Below are positions 23,566-32,738 of a DNA stretch of 37,016 bases, one piece after another. This DNA comes from Photobacterium sanguinicancri (GTDB lineage Bacteria; Pseudomonadota; Gammaproteobacteria; Enterobacterales; Vibrionaceae). The stretch covers positions 1 through 37,016 of the forward strand of contig NZ_NOIF01000031.1 in NCBI RefSeq assembly GCF_002265265.1. Direction: 5' to 3'. The translations under genes were made by a program, and so were the position numbers. The first letter of the stretch is position 1, and every line of letters begins with the position of its first letter. Under the pieces are notes generated by a model that saw only the letters and a list, made by a program, of their open reading frames with translations, ran no database searches and was not told the DNA's origin.

Positions 23566-23591
23566 GAAAAAACCTCGCTAAAGCGAGGTTT
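23566..23591 (-). terminator. Terminator after csiV
   Basis: A 10-bp stem (AAACCTCGCT/AGCGAGGTTT) with a 2-nt loop as drawn is followed on the minus strand by a T-run. It lies just after the csiV stop and ends the PilZ-mfd-csiV transcript. Confidence 0.88.
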
Positions 23592-23598
23592 CAAAAAA

Positions 23599-24441
23599 TT
23601 AAGCACCGACACGACGTACTTGAATAATCATACCCATTAGTGGGTGATCCAAGTAGTGGGTTTCGCTGCTCTTCATTCGACGTGTTTGCTTAAAGCGGAA
23701 GTCTTTCAGGAACTCTTCTACTTCAACCCGCTTTTTCACTTCTTGAAGGTGGCCAACTTGCACGTTCCCTTCGTTCCCTAATGTATCAATTTCAAGCGGT
23801 TCAGTACCTACAATGACTTCACGACGACCTGGTTCACGTAAGTCTAAATCGGCTTCAACGAACAAGTAGTGTTGAACATAGACTTGTAACTTGCCGTCAA
23901 GTTCAAACAGTGAGTTTTTGATAGCAGACTCGTTAATGTTATTGATGCCTGTATTGGCTGTACCATTGTCAGTTGTGACGACAATACCACCTTCTTCGCT
24001 TGGCGTTGTTGTGCTGAAGTCTTGATTGGCTTGTGCTGTCACAGCGTCGCGTGAGCTACCATCCTCAAAGTAACGGTCTGAGAAATCTTTGCCTGCGGTT
24101 AGGTGAATACGAGGTGCAGCACCTCTACTTTTATCACCCTGACGCCATGCAATATGAGCAAGAGGCGTGAATCCAGCATGGTTTTTTAGCTTGGCGTATT
24201 CATTATTTAATTGGTATTGGCTTGGTGGTAAAACGCGTACGCCTTTCGCTGCAAGATGTTCGGTATCACTAAAAGCAATGGTGCCACGTAAATCAATGGG
24301 CTTTTGGGCATCAGGCCATGATTCATTGACTTGCTCTGGATTAATGTTGCGCTTAAACAAAATGACTTCAATATCAAATTGTCGTGCTGCAAAACTTGGC
24401 CAACTTACTACTAAAAGCAGTAAATAGATAAACTTTTTCAA
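23599..24441 (-). CDS. csiV: Peptidoglycan-binding protein CsiV
   Basis: CsiV was described in Vibrio cholerae as a periplasmic peptidoglycan-binding protein needed for activation of PBP1A through LpoA. This protein has a cleavable signal (KKFIYLLLLVVSWPSFA, cut before ARQFDIEV), and the mature start RQFDIEVILFKR is characteristic. The C-terminus ends HYLDHPLMGMIIQVRRV. The frame opens at GTG 24456, but TTG 24441 is better: GGAG lies 7 nt upstream and the signal peptide then starts normally, giving 280 residues. It follows mfd by 29 bp, which suggests co-transcription. The name rests on family resemblance and the position next to mfd. Confidence 0.85.
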   Translation of the reverse strand: MKKFIYLLLLVVSWPSFAARQFDIEVILFKRNINPEQVNESWPDAQKPIDLRGTIAFSDTEHLAAKGVRVLPPSQYQLNNEYAKLKNHAGFTPLAHIAWRQGDKSRGAAPRIHLTAGKDFSDRYFEDGSSRDAVTAQANQDFSTTTPSEEGGIVVTTDNGTANTGINNINESAIKNSLFELDGKLQVYVQHYLFVEADLDLREPGRREVIVGTEPLEIDTLGNEGNVQVGHLQEVKKRVEVEEFLKDFRFKQTRRMKSSETHYLDHPLMGMIIQVRRVGA

Positions 24442-24470
24442 GGTAATACTCCGCACGTTAGTGCATTCAA

Positions 24471-27400
24471 TTATAAGCGGTTTTCAGCAAACTGTGTTAA
24501 GACATCGTCAACAAACTTGACGCGGTCTTTCGCATTATTTAGCGGTATAGCTAACTTCAGCTTCGTTGGCCCTTCCATTCGGTATTTCTGCGGCTGTGAT
24601 TGTAACAAGCCAACAAGGAAGGTTGGGTTGATGCTGGCATCTGGATTGAATTCAAGATACGCACCTTTTTCACCTGCTTCAATACGCTTAATGCCAATAC
24701 CTGCAGCTTTCAGTTTGATTTTGTTTAATGCTAACAGGTTCGTTGTAGCTTCGGGTAGTAGGCCGAAGCGATCTATTAGCTCAACTTTCATTTCATTGAT
24801 CGCATTTTCATCATTCGCACTCGCAATACGTTTGTATAGCGATAGGCGAGTATTGATATCTGCGATGAAATCGTCAGGGATCAGAGCGGGTATGCGTAGT
24901 TCCACTTCAGTTTGTTGTTTCAACAAATCATCGAGCGATGGTTCTTTGCCTTCTTTTAATGCATCAACAGCCTGTTCTAGCATTTCCATGAAGAGGGTAA
25001 AGCCAACAGATTGGATTTGACCACTTTGATCATCGCCCAATAGCTCACCTGCACCACGAATTTCTAAATCGTGGGTTGCAAGGGTAAAGCCAGCGCCAAG
25101 ATCTTCTAATGAGGCAATCGCTTCTAAACGTTTGACTGCATCTTTGGTCATGCGTTTAGGATGCGGCGTTAGCAAATATGCATAAGCTTGGTGGTGCGAG
25201 CGACCAACACGGCCACGCAGTTGGTGTAGCTGAGCCAAACCAAGGTTATCTGCGCGGTTCATGATGATGGTGTTTGCGGTCGGCACATCAATACCAGTCT
25301 CAATAATGGTCGTACAGACTAATACATTGAAACGCTGGTGATAGAAGTCACTCATGATACGTTCAAGCTCTCGCTCAGGCATCTGACCGTGAGCAAATGT
25401 AATACGCGCTTCTGGCACGAGCTTGGTCAGTTCTTCGACCGTTTTTTCGATGCTGTCTACTTCGTTATGCAGGAAGTATGTCTGACCACCACGCATAATC
25501 TCACGTAGAATTGCCTCACGTACCACTAAATCATCACGCTCACGCACGAATGTTTTGATGGCGAGGCGACGTGCTGGTGGGGTAGCTATAATGGATAAAT
25601 CACGCATGCCACTCATCGCCATATTCAGCGTACGCGGAATAGGCGTTGCCGTAAGGGTTAAGATATCGACATCGGCACGTAGTGACTTAATTTTCTCTTT
25701 TTGACGAACACCAAAACGGTGTTCTTCGTCGACGACTAATAAACCAAGGTCATGATATTTAATTGAAGCATTTAGGAGTTTATGAGTGCCGATCAGGATA
25801 TCAACTTTGCCAGCCTCTACGTCTGCCATAATTTGCTTTTGTTCTTTTGGCGTTTTAAAACGCGAAAGTACTTCAACCCGCACTGGGGTGTTTGCAAAAC
25901 GGTCTCGGAAGTTTTCAAAGTGTTGCTGGGCAAGCAGCGTCGTTGGCACTAAGACACTGACTTGTTTGTTGTTATCGATAGAGACAAACGCGGCTCGCAT
26001 TGCGACTTCCGTTTTACCAAAACCAACGTCACCACAGACTAGGCGATCCATCGCTTTTGCTTGGCACATGTCAGACAGTACGGCATTAATGGCAAGCGCT
26101 TGGTCATGGGTTTCTTCAAATGGGAACCCCGCACTGAAATCAGCATAACCTTCGCGGTTTAGGATAAATTTATGGCCAGGTTTTAGCTCTCGTTTAGCGT
26201 AAACATCAAGTAATTCCGCAGCCACATCTCGGACTTTTTCTGCTGCACGTTTGCGTGCTTTGGTCCAGGCTTCACCACCTAATTTGTGCAGTGGTGCTGT
26301 ATCTTCAGCGCCACCTGAGTAACGACCGATTAAATGTAAAGAGGCGACAGGCACATAGAGCTTCGCGCCACCTTGATATTCTAGGGTAACGTATTCTGTC
26401 TTTAATCCGCCGGCTTCAAGCGTTTGTAGCCCTTTAAAGCGGCCAATACCGTGATCGATGTGCACCACGGGTTGGTCGATTTTTAATTCAGCCAGGTTAC
26501 GGATAAGGGTATCGGCATTTATAGTTTTCTTTTCTTCACGTCGACGGCGCTGGATAACGCGCTCACCCAATAAATCACTTTCACAAATGAACGCGATATT
26601 GGCATCTGACAAGATAAAACCATTCTCAGCGGCACCAATAACCAGCGTGTATTCACTTGGCGCTTGCAGTGCTTCGGTGAGGTTTTGACATACCATTGGG
26701 CGAAGTTTGATGCGCGCAAGCAAATCGAGTAAGGCTTCTCGACGGCCTTCAGAGGCAACTGAAAAAATCACTTTACCGCTGAACCCTTCAATAAAGCGGC
26801 GTAATTCAGCGAAAGGTTCTTTTAGCTGCTGGTTAATCATTAACTCAGGCACAGCTTCTAGGGCTGGGTTATATCGGCCTGCTTTATCCGATTCAGCTTC
26901 ATGGCGAAGACGTACTTGTGGTAACGGTTTAAAGCCAGCAAACATTTCGTCTTTGCCTAGCCATAATTCTGCTGGTGGCAGCAATGGGCGCAGCGGATCG
27001 ACGCGACGTTGATCGTAACGGTATGCCGCATCAGCTAAAAACTGATCGACAGGTGATTCCAGCTCGCCCACAGTCACTAACAAACTGCTTTGTGGTAGGT
27101 AATCAAATAGCGTTTCTGTTTGCTCAAAGAACAGTGGTTGCCAGTATTCAATACCCGCAGGCCATGTCCGCTTGCTGACTTGCTGGTAGATAGACTCTGG
27201 TTCGCGGCGTGCATCAAAACGTTCACGCCAGCGCATACGAAAGTTTTCTACTGCGATTTCATCGGTAGGGAACTCATGAGCAGGTAATAAATGGATTTCG
27301 TTGATTTCACCGGTTGAACGCTGGTTTTCAGGATCAAACTGGCGAATTGAATCGACTTCATCATCAAAAAAGTCAATGCGGTATGGGTGGTTACTGCCCA

Positions 27401-27926
27401 TAGGATATAAATCAACAAGAGAACCGCGGCTGGCATACTCGCCGTGTTCCATCACTTGATCAACATGACGATAACCCGACGCTTCAAGTTGAATACGGAG
27501 CTTCTCAAGCGACAACCGATCACCGTTACTCACTAATAGCGCATGCTGATGTAAAAACGATTGTGGCGTTAAGCGTTGCAGCAGCGTGCTGACTGGGATG
27601 AGTAATACCCCAGAACTTTGGGTCGGTAACTTGTATAAGCAAGCGAGTCGGTCAGAGATAATATCTTGGTGCGGTGAGAAATTATCATACGGTAAAGTTT
27701 CCCAGTCGGGGAAAACGGTAACGTCGTGCGCGGTAAATTGGCTTACTTCAGGTTGAAGACGTAATGCTGATTGTGAATCAGCGACAACAACCAGCAGTGG
27801 GCCTTGATGTTCATTGGCAAGCTCAGCAATAGAAAGGGCAAGTGCCGCCCCAGAAAGGTTGCCTACGAATCGTTTGTCACCCGCTTTCTGTGGATGAGGT
27901 ATAGCAAGAATAGATTCTGTTTTCAT
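24471..27926 (-). CDS. mfd: Transcription-repair coupling factor (Mfd)
   Basis: Mfd removes RNA polymerase stalled at DNA lesions and recruits UvrA for nucleotide excision repair. The 1151-residue protein (1148 in E. coli) has the full layout: a UvrB-like N-terminal module (about 1-340), the RNA-polymerase-interacting domain (about 480-545, with VVHIDHGIGRFKGLQ), the RecG-like translocase with Walker A GDVGFGKTEVA near 630 and DEEH (VVDEEHRFGVRQ), motif VI QLRGRVGRSHH, and a C-terminal autoinhibitory domain. It starts 10 bp after the PilZ gene stop, without a strong ribosome binding site, so translation may be coupled. Confidence 0.97.
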   Translation of the reverse strand: MKTESILAIPHPQKAGDKRFVGNLSGAALALSIAELANEHQGPLLVVVADSQSALRLQPEVSQFTAHDVTVFPDWETLPYDNFSPHQDIISDRLACLYKLPTQSSGVLLIPVSTLLQRLTPQSFLHQHALLVSNGDRLSLEKLRIQLEASGYRHVDQVMEHGEYASRGSLVDLYPMGSNHPYRIDFFDDEVDSIRQFDPENQRSTGEINEIHLLPAHEFPTDEIAVENFRMRWRERFDARREPESIYQQVSKRTWPAGIEYWQPLFFEQTETLFDYLPQSSLLVTVGELESPVDQFLADAAYRYDQRRVDPLRPLLPPAELWLGKDEMFAGFKPLPQVRLRHEAESDKAGRYNPALEAVPELMINQQLKEPFAELRRFIEGFSGKVIFSVASEGRREALLDLLARIKLRPMVCQNLTEALQAPSEYTLVIGAAENGFILSDANIAFICESDLLGERVIQRRRREEKKTINADTLIRNLAELKIDQPVVHIDHGIGRFKGLQTLEAGGLKTEYVTLEYQGGAKLYVPVASLHLIGRYSGGAEDTAPLHKLGGEAWTKARKRAAEKVRDVAAELLDVYAKRELKPGHKFILNREGYADFSAGFPFEETHDQALAINAVLSDMCQAKAMDRLVCGDVGFGKTEVAMRAAFVSIDNNKQVSVLVPTTLLAQQHFENFRDRFANTPVRVEVLSRFKTPKEQKQIMADVEAGKVDILIGTHKLLNASIKYHDLGLLVVDEEHRFGVRQKEKIKSLRADVDILTLTATPIPRTLNMAMSGMRDLSIIATPPARRLAIKTFVRERDDLVVREAILREIMRGGQTYFLHNEVDSIEKTVEELTKLVPEARITFAHGQMPERELERIMSDFYHQRFNVLVCTTIIETGIDVPTANTIIMNRADNLGLAQLHQLRGRVGRSHHQAYAYLLTPHPKRMTKDAVKRLEAIASLEDLGAGFTLATHDLEIRGAGELLGDDQSGQIQSVGFTLFMEMLEQAVDALKEGKEPSLDDLLKQQTEVELRIPALIPDDFIADINTRLSLYKRIASANDENAINEMKVELIDRFGLLPEATTNLLALNKIKLKAAGIGIKRIEAGEKGAYLEFNPDASINPTFLVGLLQSQPQKYRMEGPTKLKLAIPLNNAKDRVKFVDDVLTQFAENRL

Positions 27927-27936
27927 GGGGCTCTAA

Positions 27937-28545
27937 TTAACTATTTGAACGTTGTTGTGCGCGTTCGCGCAGCAATTTTTGTTGAACATGCAAAGCCGCT
28001 CGGATTAATAAATCACGATCGTTTTCAAGTAGCTGGCTATAGCACAGGTGCACTTCGTAGTTGTTTTTATCGCCGCTGTTGCCTTTGGCATCGCCAGTTT
28101 GATTGCTGTATGGCTGGCAATCAATAACGTCGGCATAACAATAGATAGCGGCTGGTGGATCGGTTAAAAACAGTTTCATGCGGACAGTACAACCAGTGGC
28201 CAGCGGTGTTGGCGAAAGAAAGCTCAGTCGGCTGGCACCAAAAGTTCGGGTTGTAAAACGAATGGCCGGATCATCTTGTTGGGAAAGAACATAGGAGAGC
28301 AATAGATTGATCTTGGTATTTTGAGCACCAAGGTAGCCAATTAACGCTTTGCTATCGTCGCTGCCAAAATTAGACAATAGACGCTCTGTACTTTCTTCTA
28401 GTTCGCTGCATTCACTAGCAACACGAAATAGCGGGGGAATTTCTAAACGAAAGGCCTCTTCATCAGGGCATGCAGTGTTCTCGTCAAGTGGCTCTACATT
28501 AATAGTCAGCCCTGCATGGACTGAAAAATATTCATCCTGAATCAT
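27937..28545 (-). CDS. PilZ-like domain protein, degenerate (PlzB-like)
   Basis: This 202-residue cytoplasmic protein sits immediately upstream of mfd, the position of PlzB in V. cholerae. The beta-barrel part resembles PilZ: RFTTRTFGASRLSFLSP, then LATGCTVRMKLFL and a strand with ADVIDC. The c-di-GMP motif is abnormal: an RxxxR is present (RFTTR), but it lies only a few residues before the position of (D/N)xSxxG, which reads GASRLS, instead of about 20-30 residues away. Binding of c-di-GMP is therefore doubtful. The N-terminal 90 residues are helical and acidic with no recognised domain. It heads a probable three-gene operon with mfd and csiV. Confidence 0.68.
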   Translation of the reverse strand: MIQDEYFSVHAGLTINVEPLDENTACPDEEAFRLEIPPLFRVASECSELEESTERLLSNFGSDDSKALIGYLGAQNTKINLLLSYVLSQQDDPAIRFTTRTFGASRLSFLSPTPLATGCTVRMKLFLTDPPAAIYCYADVIDCQPYSNQTGDAKGNSGDKNNYEVHLCYSQLLENDRDLLIRAALHVQQKLLRERAQQRSNS

Positions 28546-28744
28546 CGGGTACTCTGTTTTTTAATTCAATTTAAGGATTATCACGCACCTTTGCCAATCG
28601 AGCAAGTGAAGCGGTTTAACTGCTCATTATTTGTCTATATTTAGCTGTTGTTTTTTCATTACTTTTACTTAGGCGGTTGGTAATCACTCACGGCAAGGGT
28701 TATGCTTGCAGGCAGTTATTTATTGATGGTTTTTGAGCGAGTTT
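28546..28744. other. Divergent spacer between the PilZ gene and lolC
   Basis: About 200 bp separate the two divergent starts. The region must contain promoters for both the PilZ-mfd-csiV and lolCDE operons. I see no strong palindrome or recognised operator in it. Confidence 0.4.
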
Positions 28745-29953
28745 ATGTTTCATCCCGTCTCACTTTTTATAGGGTTACGTTATTTGCGTGGCCGTTCTGG
28801 CGACCGATTTAGTCGCTTTGTCTCTTATATGTCGACCGCAGGTATCACGATAGGTGTGCTTTCTTTAGTGACGGTATTGTCGGTGATGAATGGTTTTGAG
28901 CAACAGCTCAAGCAGCGTATTTTAGGGGTCATGCCTCAAGCTGTGATTAGTGAACCAGCAAATATCACCTTGTTAGCAGACCAAGCGCCAGCATGGCTGT
29001 CTGAATTACCGCATACCACACAAGTTACGCCAGTTGTTCGTGGTGAAGCTATTTTGCAAAGTGCCCAGTCATTATCTGCGGGTATGTTAATGGGGGTTGA
29101 CCCATCTGAACTTGAACCTATCGCGCAACAAATGACATTGGGCAACCTTTCTGACCTTACATCGGGTAGCTATCGTGTGGTGCTTGGCCAAGCATTGGCG
29201 GTACAACTGGGTGTCCAGGTGGGTGATAAAGTGCGCTTGATGGTCACCAGTGCTAGCCAATACACACCATTAGGACGTATTCCAAGTCAGCGAAACTTTA
29301 CTGTATCTGGCTTGTTTGATACTGGATCTGATGTAGACAAACAGCTGATCGTGGTGAACATACATGACGCTGGTAAGTTGTTACGTTTGAAAAGAGATGA
29401 AATTTCTGGCTGGCGTTTATTCTTAGATGATCCGTTTGCGGTGACTGAACTGGCTAATATGTCGTTACCAGATGGCTGGGCATGGTCTGATTGGCGTGAA
29501 CAACGTGGCGAACTTTTCCAAGCTGTTAAAATGGAAAAAAACATGATGGGCTTGATGTTAGGGCTAATTATTGGTGTTGCTGCGTTTAATATTATTTCTG
29601 CGTTGATCATGGTGGTGATGGAGAAACAAGCCGAAGTCGCCATTTTGAAAACCCAGGGTATGACTAATTTTCAAGTTTTGATGGTGTTCATTGTTCAAGG
29701 GGCGAGTAGTGGTGTTATTGGTGCCTTAGCGGGTGGATTACTCGGGGTATTATTGGCTATTAACCTCAATACTGTTATGACGGTATTTGGCGTACAGTTG
29801 ATTACTGTTGGTGGTTCACTGCCTGTTGTTATTTCACCGCTTCAAATTTTGTTTGTTATTTTAGGTGCTATAGCATTAAGCCTATTAGCCACTGTTTTTC
29901 CTTCTTATCGTGCAGCTACTGTTCGTCCTGCTGAGGCACTTCGTTATGAGTAA
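28745..29953 (+). CDS. lolC: Lipoprotein-releasing system permease LolC
   Basis: LolC forms the LolCDE ABC transporter with LolD and LolE, which extracts outer-membrane lipoproteins from the inner membrane and hands them to LolA. The 402-residue protein has the four-helix FtsX-like plan: one helix near 26-48 ([20 protein letters not shown]), a large periplasmic domain, and three C-terminal helices starting near 255 ([20 protein letters not shown]). The N-terminal [17 protein letters not shown] is typical. The frame opens at TTG 28733, but ATG 28745 begins the conserved sequence. The stop overlaps the lolD start by 8 bp. Confidence 0.94.
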   Translation: MFHPVSLFIGLRYLRGRSGDRFSRFVSYMSTAGITIGVLSLVTVLSVMNGFEQQLKQRILGVMPQAVISEPANITLLADQAPAWLSELPHTTQVTPVVRGEAILQSAQSLSAGMLMGVDPSELEPIAQQMTLGNLSDLTSGSYRVVLGQALAVQLGVQVGDKVRLMVTSASQYTPLGRIPSQRNFTVSGLFDTGSDVDKQLIVVNIHDAGKLLRLKRDEISGWRLFLDDPFAVTELANMSLPDGWAWSDWREQRGELFQAVKMEKNMMGLMLGLIIGVAAFNIISALIMVVMEKQAEVAILKTQGMTNFQVLMVFIVQGASSGVIGALAGGLLGVLLAINLNTVMTVFGVQLITVGGSLPVVISPLQILFVILGAIALSLLATVFPSYRAATVRPAEALRYE

Positions 29954-30635
29954 TTCGTTATTAGTTTGTCATGGTTTGCGTAAAGTTTATCGCGAAGCTC
30001 AAATGGAAACCGAGGTACTGAAAGGTGTTGGCTTTAGTATTGAAAGCGGTGAACTTGTCGGTATTGTTGGATCATCAGGTTCAGGTAAAAGTACGTTGTT
30101 GCATTTACTAGGGGCTTTGGATGAACCAACAGCGGGCGAGGTTTTTTTCAACGGGAACAACCTTGGCGCAATGAGTACCAATAAACAAGCGAAATTGCGT
30201 AACCAAGAGATTGGTTTTGTGTATCAATTTCACCATTTGCTCTCTGATTTTAGTGCATTAGAAAATGTGGCAATGCCTCTGCTTATTGGTGGCGTCGCCA
30301 TTAATGAAGCCAAATCCCGAGCAGAAGAACTGTTGGCGATGGTTGGTTTAAGCCATCGGATAGAACACCGTCCGTCAGAGCTTAGTGGTGGTGAACGCCA
30401 GCGTGTGGCTATTGCTCGTGCATTAGTGAATAAGCCGTCGTTAGTCTTAGCTGATGAGCCAACAGGTAATTTAGACCATAAAACGGCATTGGATATTTAC
30501 GATTTAATGCGTCGTTTGAATAAAGATTTTGGCACAGCATTTTTAGTCGTGACGCATGATAAAGAATTAGCGGCAAAACTTGATCGCTGTATGCACATGC
30601 AAGATGGTGAGTTGGTACAGGTTGAGGTGGCCTAA
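29946..30635 (+). CDS. lolD: Lipoprotein-releasing system ATPase LolD
   Basis: LolD is the ATPase of LolCDE. The 229-residue protein has Walker A at 42-50 (GSSGSGKST), the signature LSGGE at 146-150 and Walker B with the catalytic Glu at about 167-171 (VLADE). The family-typical [20 protein letters not shown] is present. The open frame runs back to 29910, but ATG 29946 starts the conserved sequence and gives a length close to E. coli (233). It overlaps lolC by 8 bp and shares a base with the lolE start (TAATG). Confidence 0.96.
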   Translation: MSNSLLVCHGLRKVYREAQMETEVLKGVGFSIESGELVGIVGSSGSGKSTLLHLLGALDEPTAGEVFFNGNNLGAMSTNKQAKLRNQEIGFVYQFHHLLSDFSALENVAMPLLIGGVAINEAKSRAEELLAMVGLSHRIEHRPSELSGGERQRVAIARALVNKPSLVLADEPTGNLDHKTALDIYDLMRRLNKDFGTAFLVVTHDKELAAKLDRCMHMQDGELVQVEVA

Positions 30636-31879
30636 TGTTTCGACCTTTGTCCCTGTATATAGGTAGCCGATTCAGCCGTGCCAAACAACGAAATAAGATG
30701 GTGTCGTTTATTTCGATGTCGTCTACGTTGGGGATTGCGATAGGTGTTGCAGTGATCATTATTGGTTTATCTGCAATGAACGGTTTTGAACGTGAATTAC
30801 AAAATCGCGTACTATCAGTGATCCCTCATGGTGAATTACAAGCGGTGAATCCTCCATTTACCGACTGGCAGCCTGTGATTGAAAAAGCAGAACAGCACCC
30901 TCGTGTAACGGGCGCGGCACCGTATATTCTGTTTACGGCGTTGCTAGAAAAAGGCACAAACCTGAAGGCGGTTGAAGTACGAGGTGTTGATCCTACTCAA
31001 GAAGAGAAAGTCAGCGCGATCCCGCAATTCATCCAAAATGGTGCGTGGCAGCGATTTAAAGCAGGCAGTAAGCAAGTGATCCTTGGACAAGGTGTTGCGG
31101 ATAAGCTGGGTATTAAAGTCGGTGATTGGATCACGGCGATGATTCCAAATCCAGATCCTGCGTTGAAGTTACGAGCACCGCATCGCGTTCGCCTACAAGT
31201 ATCGGGTTTATTAGCATTGGGTGGTCAAATAGACCATAACTTAGCCTTGGTACCGTTAGCGGATGCGCAGTCCTATTTAGCGATGGGTGACGGTGTGACT
31301 GGCGTTTCACTTCAAGTTGATAATGTACTCGAAGCCATGCCTATTGTACGTGAGGTCGGTTATACCTTACCTGTCTATGTGTATCTGAAAAGTTGGACCC
31401 AAAAATACGGCTATTTATACCGTGATATTCAGATGGTTCGTACCATCATGTACTTAGTCATGGTGTTAGTGATTGGTGTGGCGTGTTTTAACATTGTGTC
31501 GACACTGATGATGTCAGTAAAAGATCGATCACCAGATATTGCAATTCTTCGTACCATGGGTGCCAGCGACGGTTTAATTAAGTCCATCTTCATTTGGCAT
31601 GGCGTACTCTCTGGGGTGTTAGGCAGCTTGGTTGGCTCGGCAATAGGGTGCTTTGTCGCATTGAATCTGACGTCTTTGATCAAAGGCGTAGAGCAGCTCA
31701 TCGGTCACCAGTTTCTATCTGGTGATATCTACTTTGTCGACTTTTTACCCACAGAATTGGCAATGCAAGATGTTGCCCTCGTGACGATTACTGCGGTTAT
31801 TCTGAGTTTACTCGCGACTTGGTACCCTGCTCGTCGTGCGAGTGCACTGCACCCAGCGCAAGTACTGAGTGCTAAATGA
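30635..31879 (+). CDS. lolE: Lipoprotein-releasing system permease LolE
   Basis: LolE is the second permease, paralogous to LolC, and in E. coli it binds the lipoprotein substrate. The 414-residue protein begins [17 protein letters not shown] and has one N-terminal helix (about 27-48, [21 protein letters not shown]), a periplasmic domain, then three C-terminal helices (about 268-292, 318-345, 375-400). The sequence [17 protein letters not shown] after helix 2 is the coupling region for LolD. Its start overlaps the lolD stop, so the three genes form a tight operon ended by a strong terminator. Confidence 0.95.
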   Translation: MFRPLSLYIGSRFSRAKQRNKMVSFISMSSTLGIAIGVAVIIIGLSAMNGFERELQNRVLSVIPHGELQAVNPPFTDWQPVIEKAEQHPRVTGAAPYILFTALLEKGTNLKAVEVRGVDPTQEEKVSAIPQFIQNGAWQRFKAGSKQVILGQGVADKLGIKVGDWITAMIPNPDPALKLRAPHRVRLQVSGLLALGGQIDHNLALVPLADAQSYLAMGDGVTGVSLQVDNVLEAMPIVREVGYTLPVYVYLKSWTQKYGYLYRDIQMVRTIMYLVMVLVIGVACFNIVSTLMMSVKDRSPDIAILRTMGASDGLIKSIFIWHGVLSGVLGSLVGSAIGCFVALNLTSLIKGVEQLIGHQFLSGDIYFVDFLPTELAMQDVALVTITAVILSLLATWYPARRASALHPAQVLSAK

Positions 31880-31912
31880 TTTTTTAGCGACCGGATGATT
31901 AGGTATAACGGG

Positions 31913-31939
31913 AAAGCAGCCAATCTGGCTGCTTTTTTT
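31913..31939 (+). terminator. Terminator of lolCDE
   Basis: A 10-bp stem (AAAGCAGCCA/TGGCTGCTTT) with a 3-nt loop is followed by T residues, about 33 bp after the lolE stop. Confidence 0.92.
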
Positions 31940-32110
31940 ATTCAGTGTACTTAGTCGTAGTAGCACTCGCTGTAGCACTGAACATTGTTATGGGTCGATA
32001 ACACAATGATGCAAATACAGTGATTTGTTAGTAAAACTATCTTAGTTGCTACTCGCATCTACATAAGCTTTATTTAGTATTAAGAGCCTGTTCGACATAA
32101 TTTTGATATT

Positions 32111-32156
32111 AAAAAACCTCGTTACCCATTGAGTTGATTGGTAACGAGGTTTTTTT
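32111..32156. terminator. Terminator of the DUF2062 gene (bidirectional)
   Basis: AAAAAACCTCGTTACC pairs with GGTAACGAGGTTTTTT around a 13-nt loop, 23 bp after the DUF2062 stop. T-runs flank both sides, so it can also back up lolCDE termination. Confidence 0.9.
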
Positions 32157-32178
32157 GATGGTTATAACTTTTTAGGCG

Positions 32179-32709
32179 TTATAACCCTTTGCTAAACGGT
32201 TTTCTAAAGCGGCGTTTATTCCAGCTTCTTACGACTGAATAACGCCATAGGCCTTGAATACCGAAGTAACCAATAAGGCCACAAGCTACGCTGCAAATAA
32301 GACAGCCAAGTAAGAATGGCGGTCCAATTTGGCTCATTTGATGCAGTAAGAAATCCCACGACAGTTCAAAGTGGAAAGCTTGATGTGGCGTATGCATCAA
32401 CCATGCCCCAATCTTATATGCGCCATAAAAAAGCACAGGCATGGTAATAGGGTTGCTTATCCATACTAAGGCAACAGAAAGCGGTAAATTAACGCCGAAA
32501 CAAACAGCTAAACCTGCAGCCATGATCATTTGGCTGGGTAGGGGAACAAAAGCCATAAAAAGGCCAACAGCGAAGGCGCCCGAAGCAGAACGGCGGTTTA
32601 AGCACCATAAGTTCGGGTTATAGAGGGTGTTGCCGAAAATTTTCAAAGCCTTTTGGCGCTTGATGACGTCATGGCTTGGTAAGAAACGTTTAATAAGTTG
32701 TTTAGGCAT
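32179..32709 (-). CDS. DUF2062 inner-membrane protein
   Basis: A 176-residue membrane protein. The family signature is clear: the stretch SASGAFAVGLFMAFVPLPSQ, then helices at about 55-75 and 79-102 containing ALVWISNPITMPVLF, and a third helix at about 130-155 (IGPPFLLGCLICSVACGLIG). The N-terminus is basic and cytoplasmic. Proteins of this family lie next to comEC or msbA in several gammaproteobacteria; their function is unknown. Its start is only 29 bp from the divergent comEC start, so any shared promoter must overlap coding sequence. Confidence 0.87.
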   Translation of the reverse strand: MPKQLIKRFLPSHDVIKRQKALKIFGNTLYNPNLWCLNRRSASGAFAVGLFMAFVPLPSQMIMAAGLAVCFGVNLPLSVALVWISNPITMPVLFYGAYKIGAWLMHTPHQAFHFELSWDFLLHQMSQIGPPFLLGCLICSVACGLIGYFGIQGLWRYSVVRSWNKRRFRKPFSKGL

Positions 32710-32738
32710 CTTTATTTCATACTAATCAAGTAACTAAA

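Larger units (their letters stand above)
31880..32178. other. Convergent spacer after lolE with two terminators
   Basis: About 300 bp between lolE and the convergent DUF2062 gene. The gap contains the two terminators listed separately and, between them, an AT-rich stretch with a short duplicated GTAGCACT around 31963-31978 and an imperfect inverted repeat (CATTGTTA/TAACACAATG) near 31983-32008. No gene is visible. Confidence 0.4.

Noticed and set aside
24517-25020. 167-codon plus-strand open frame inside mfd
   Set aside because: Antisense shadow of the conserved C-terminal part of Mfd.
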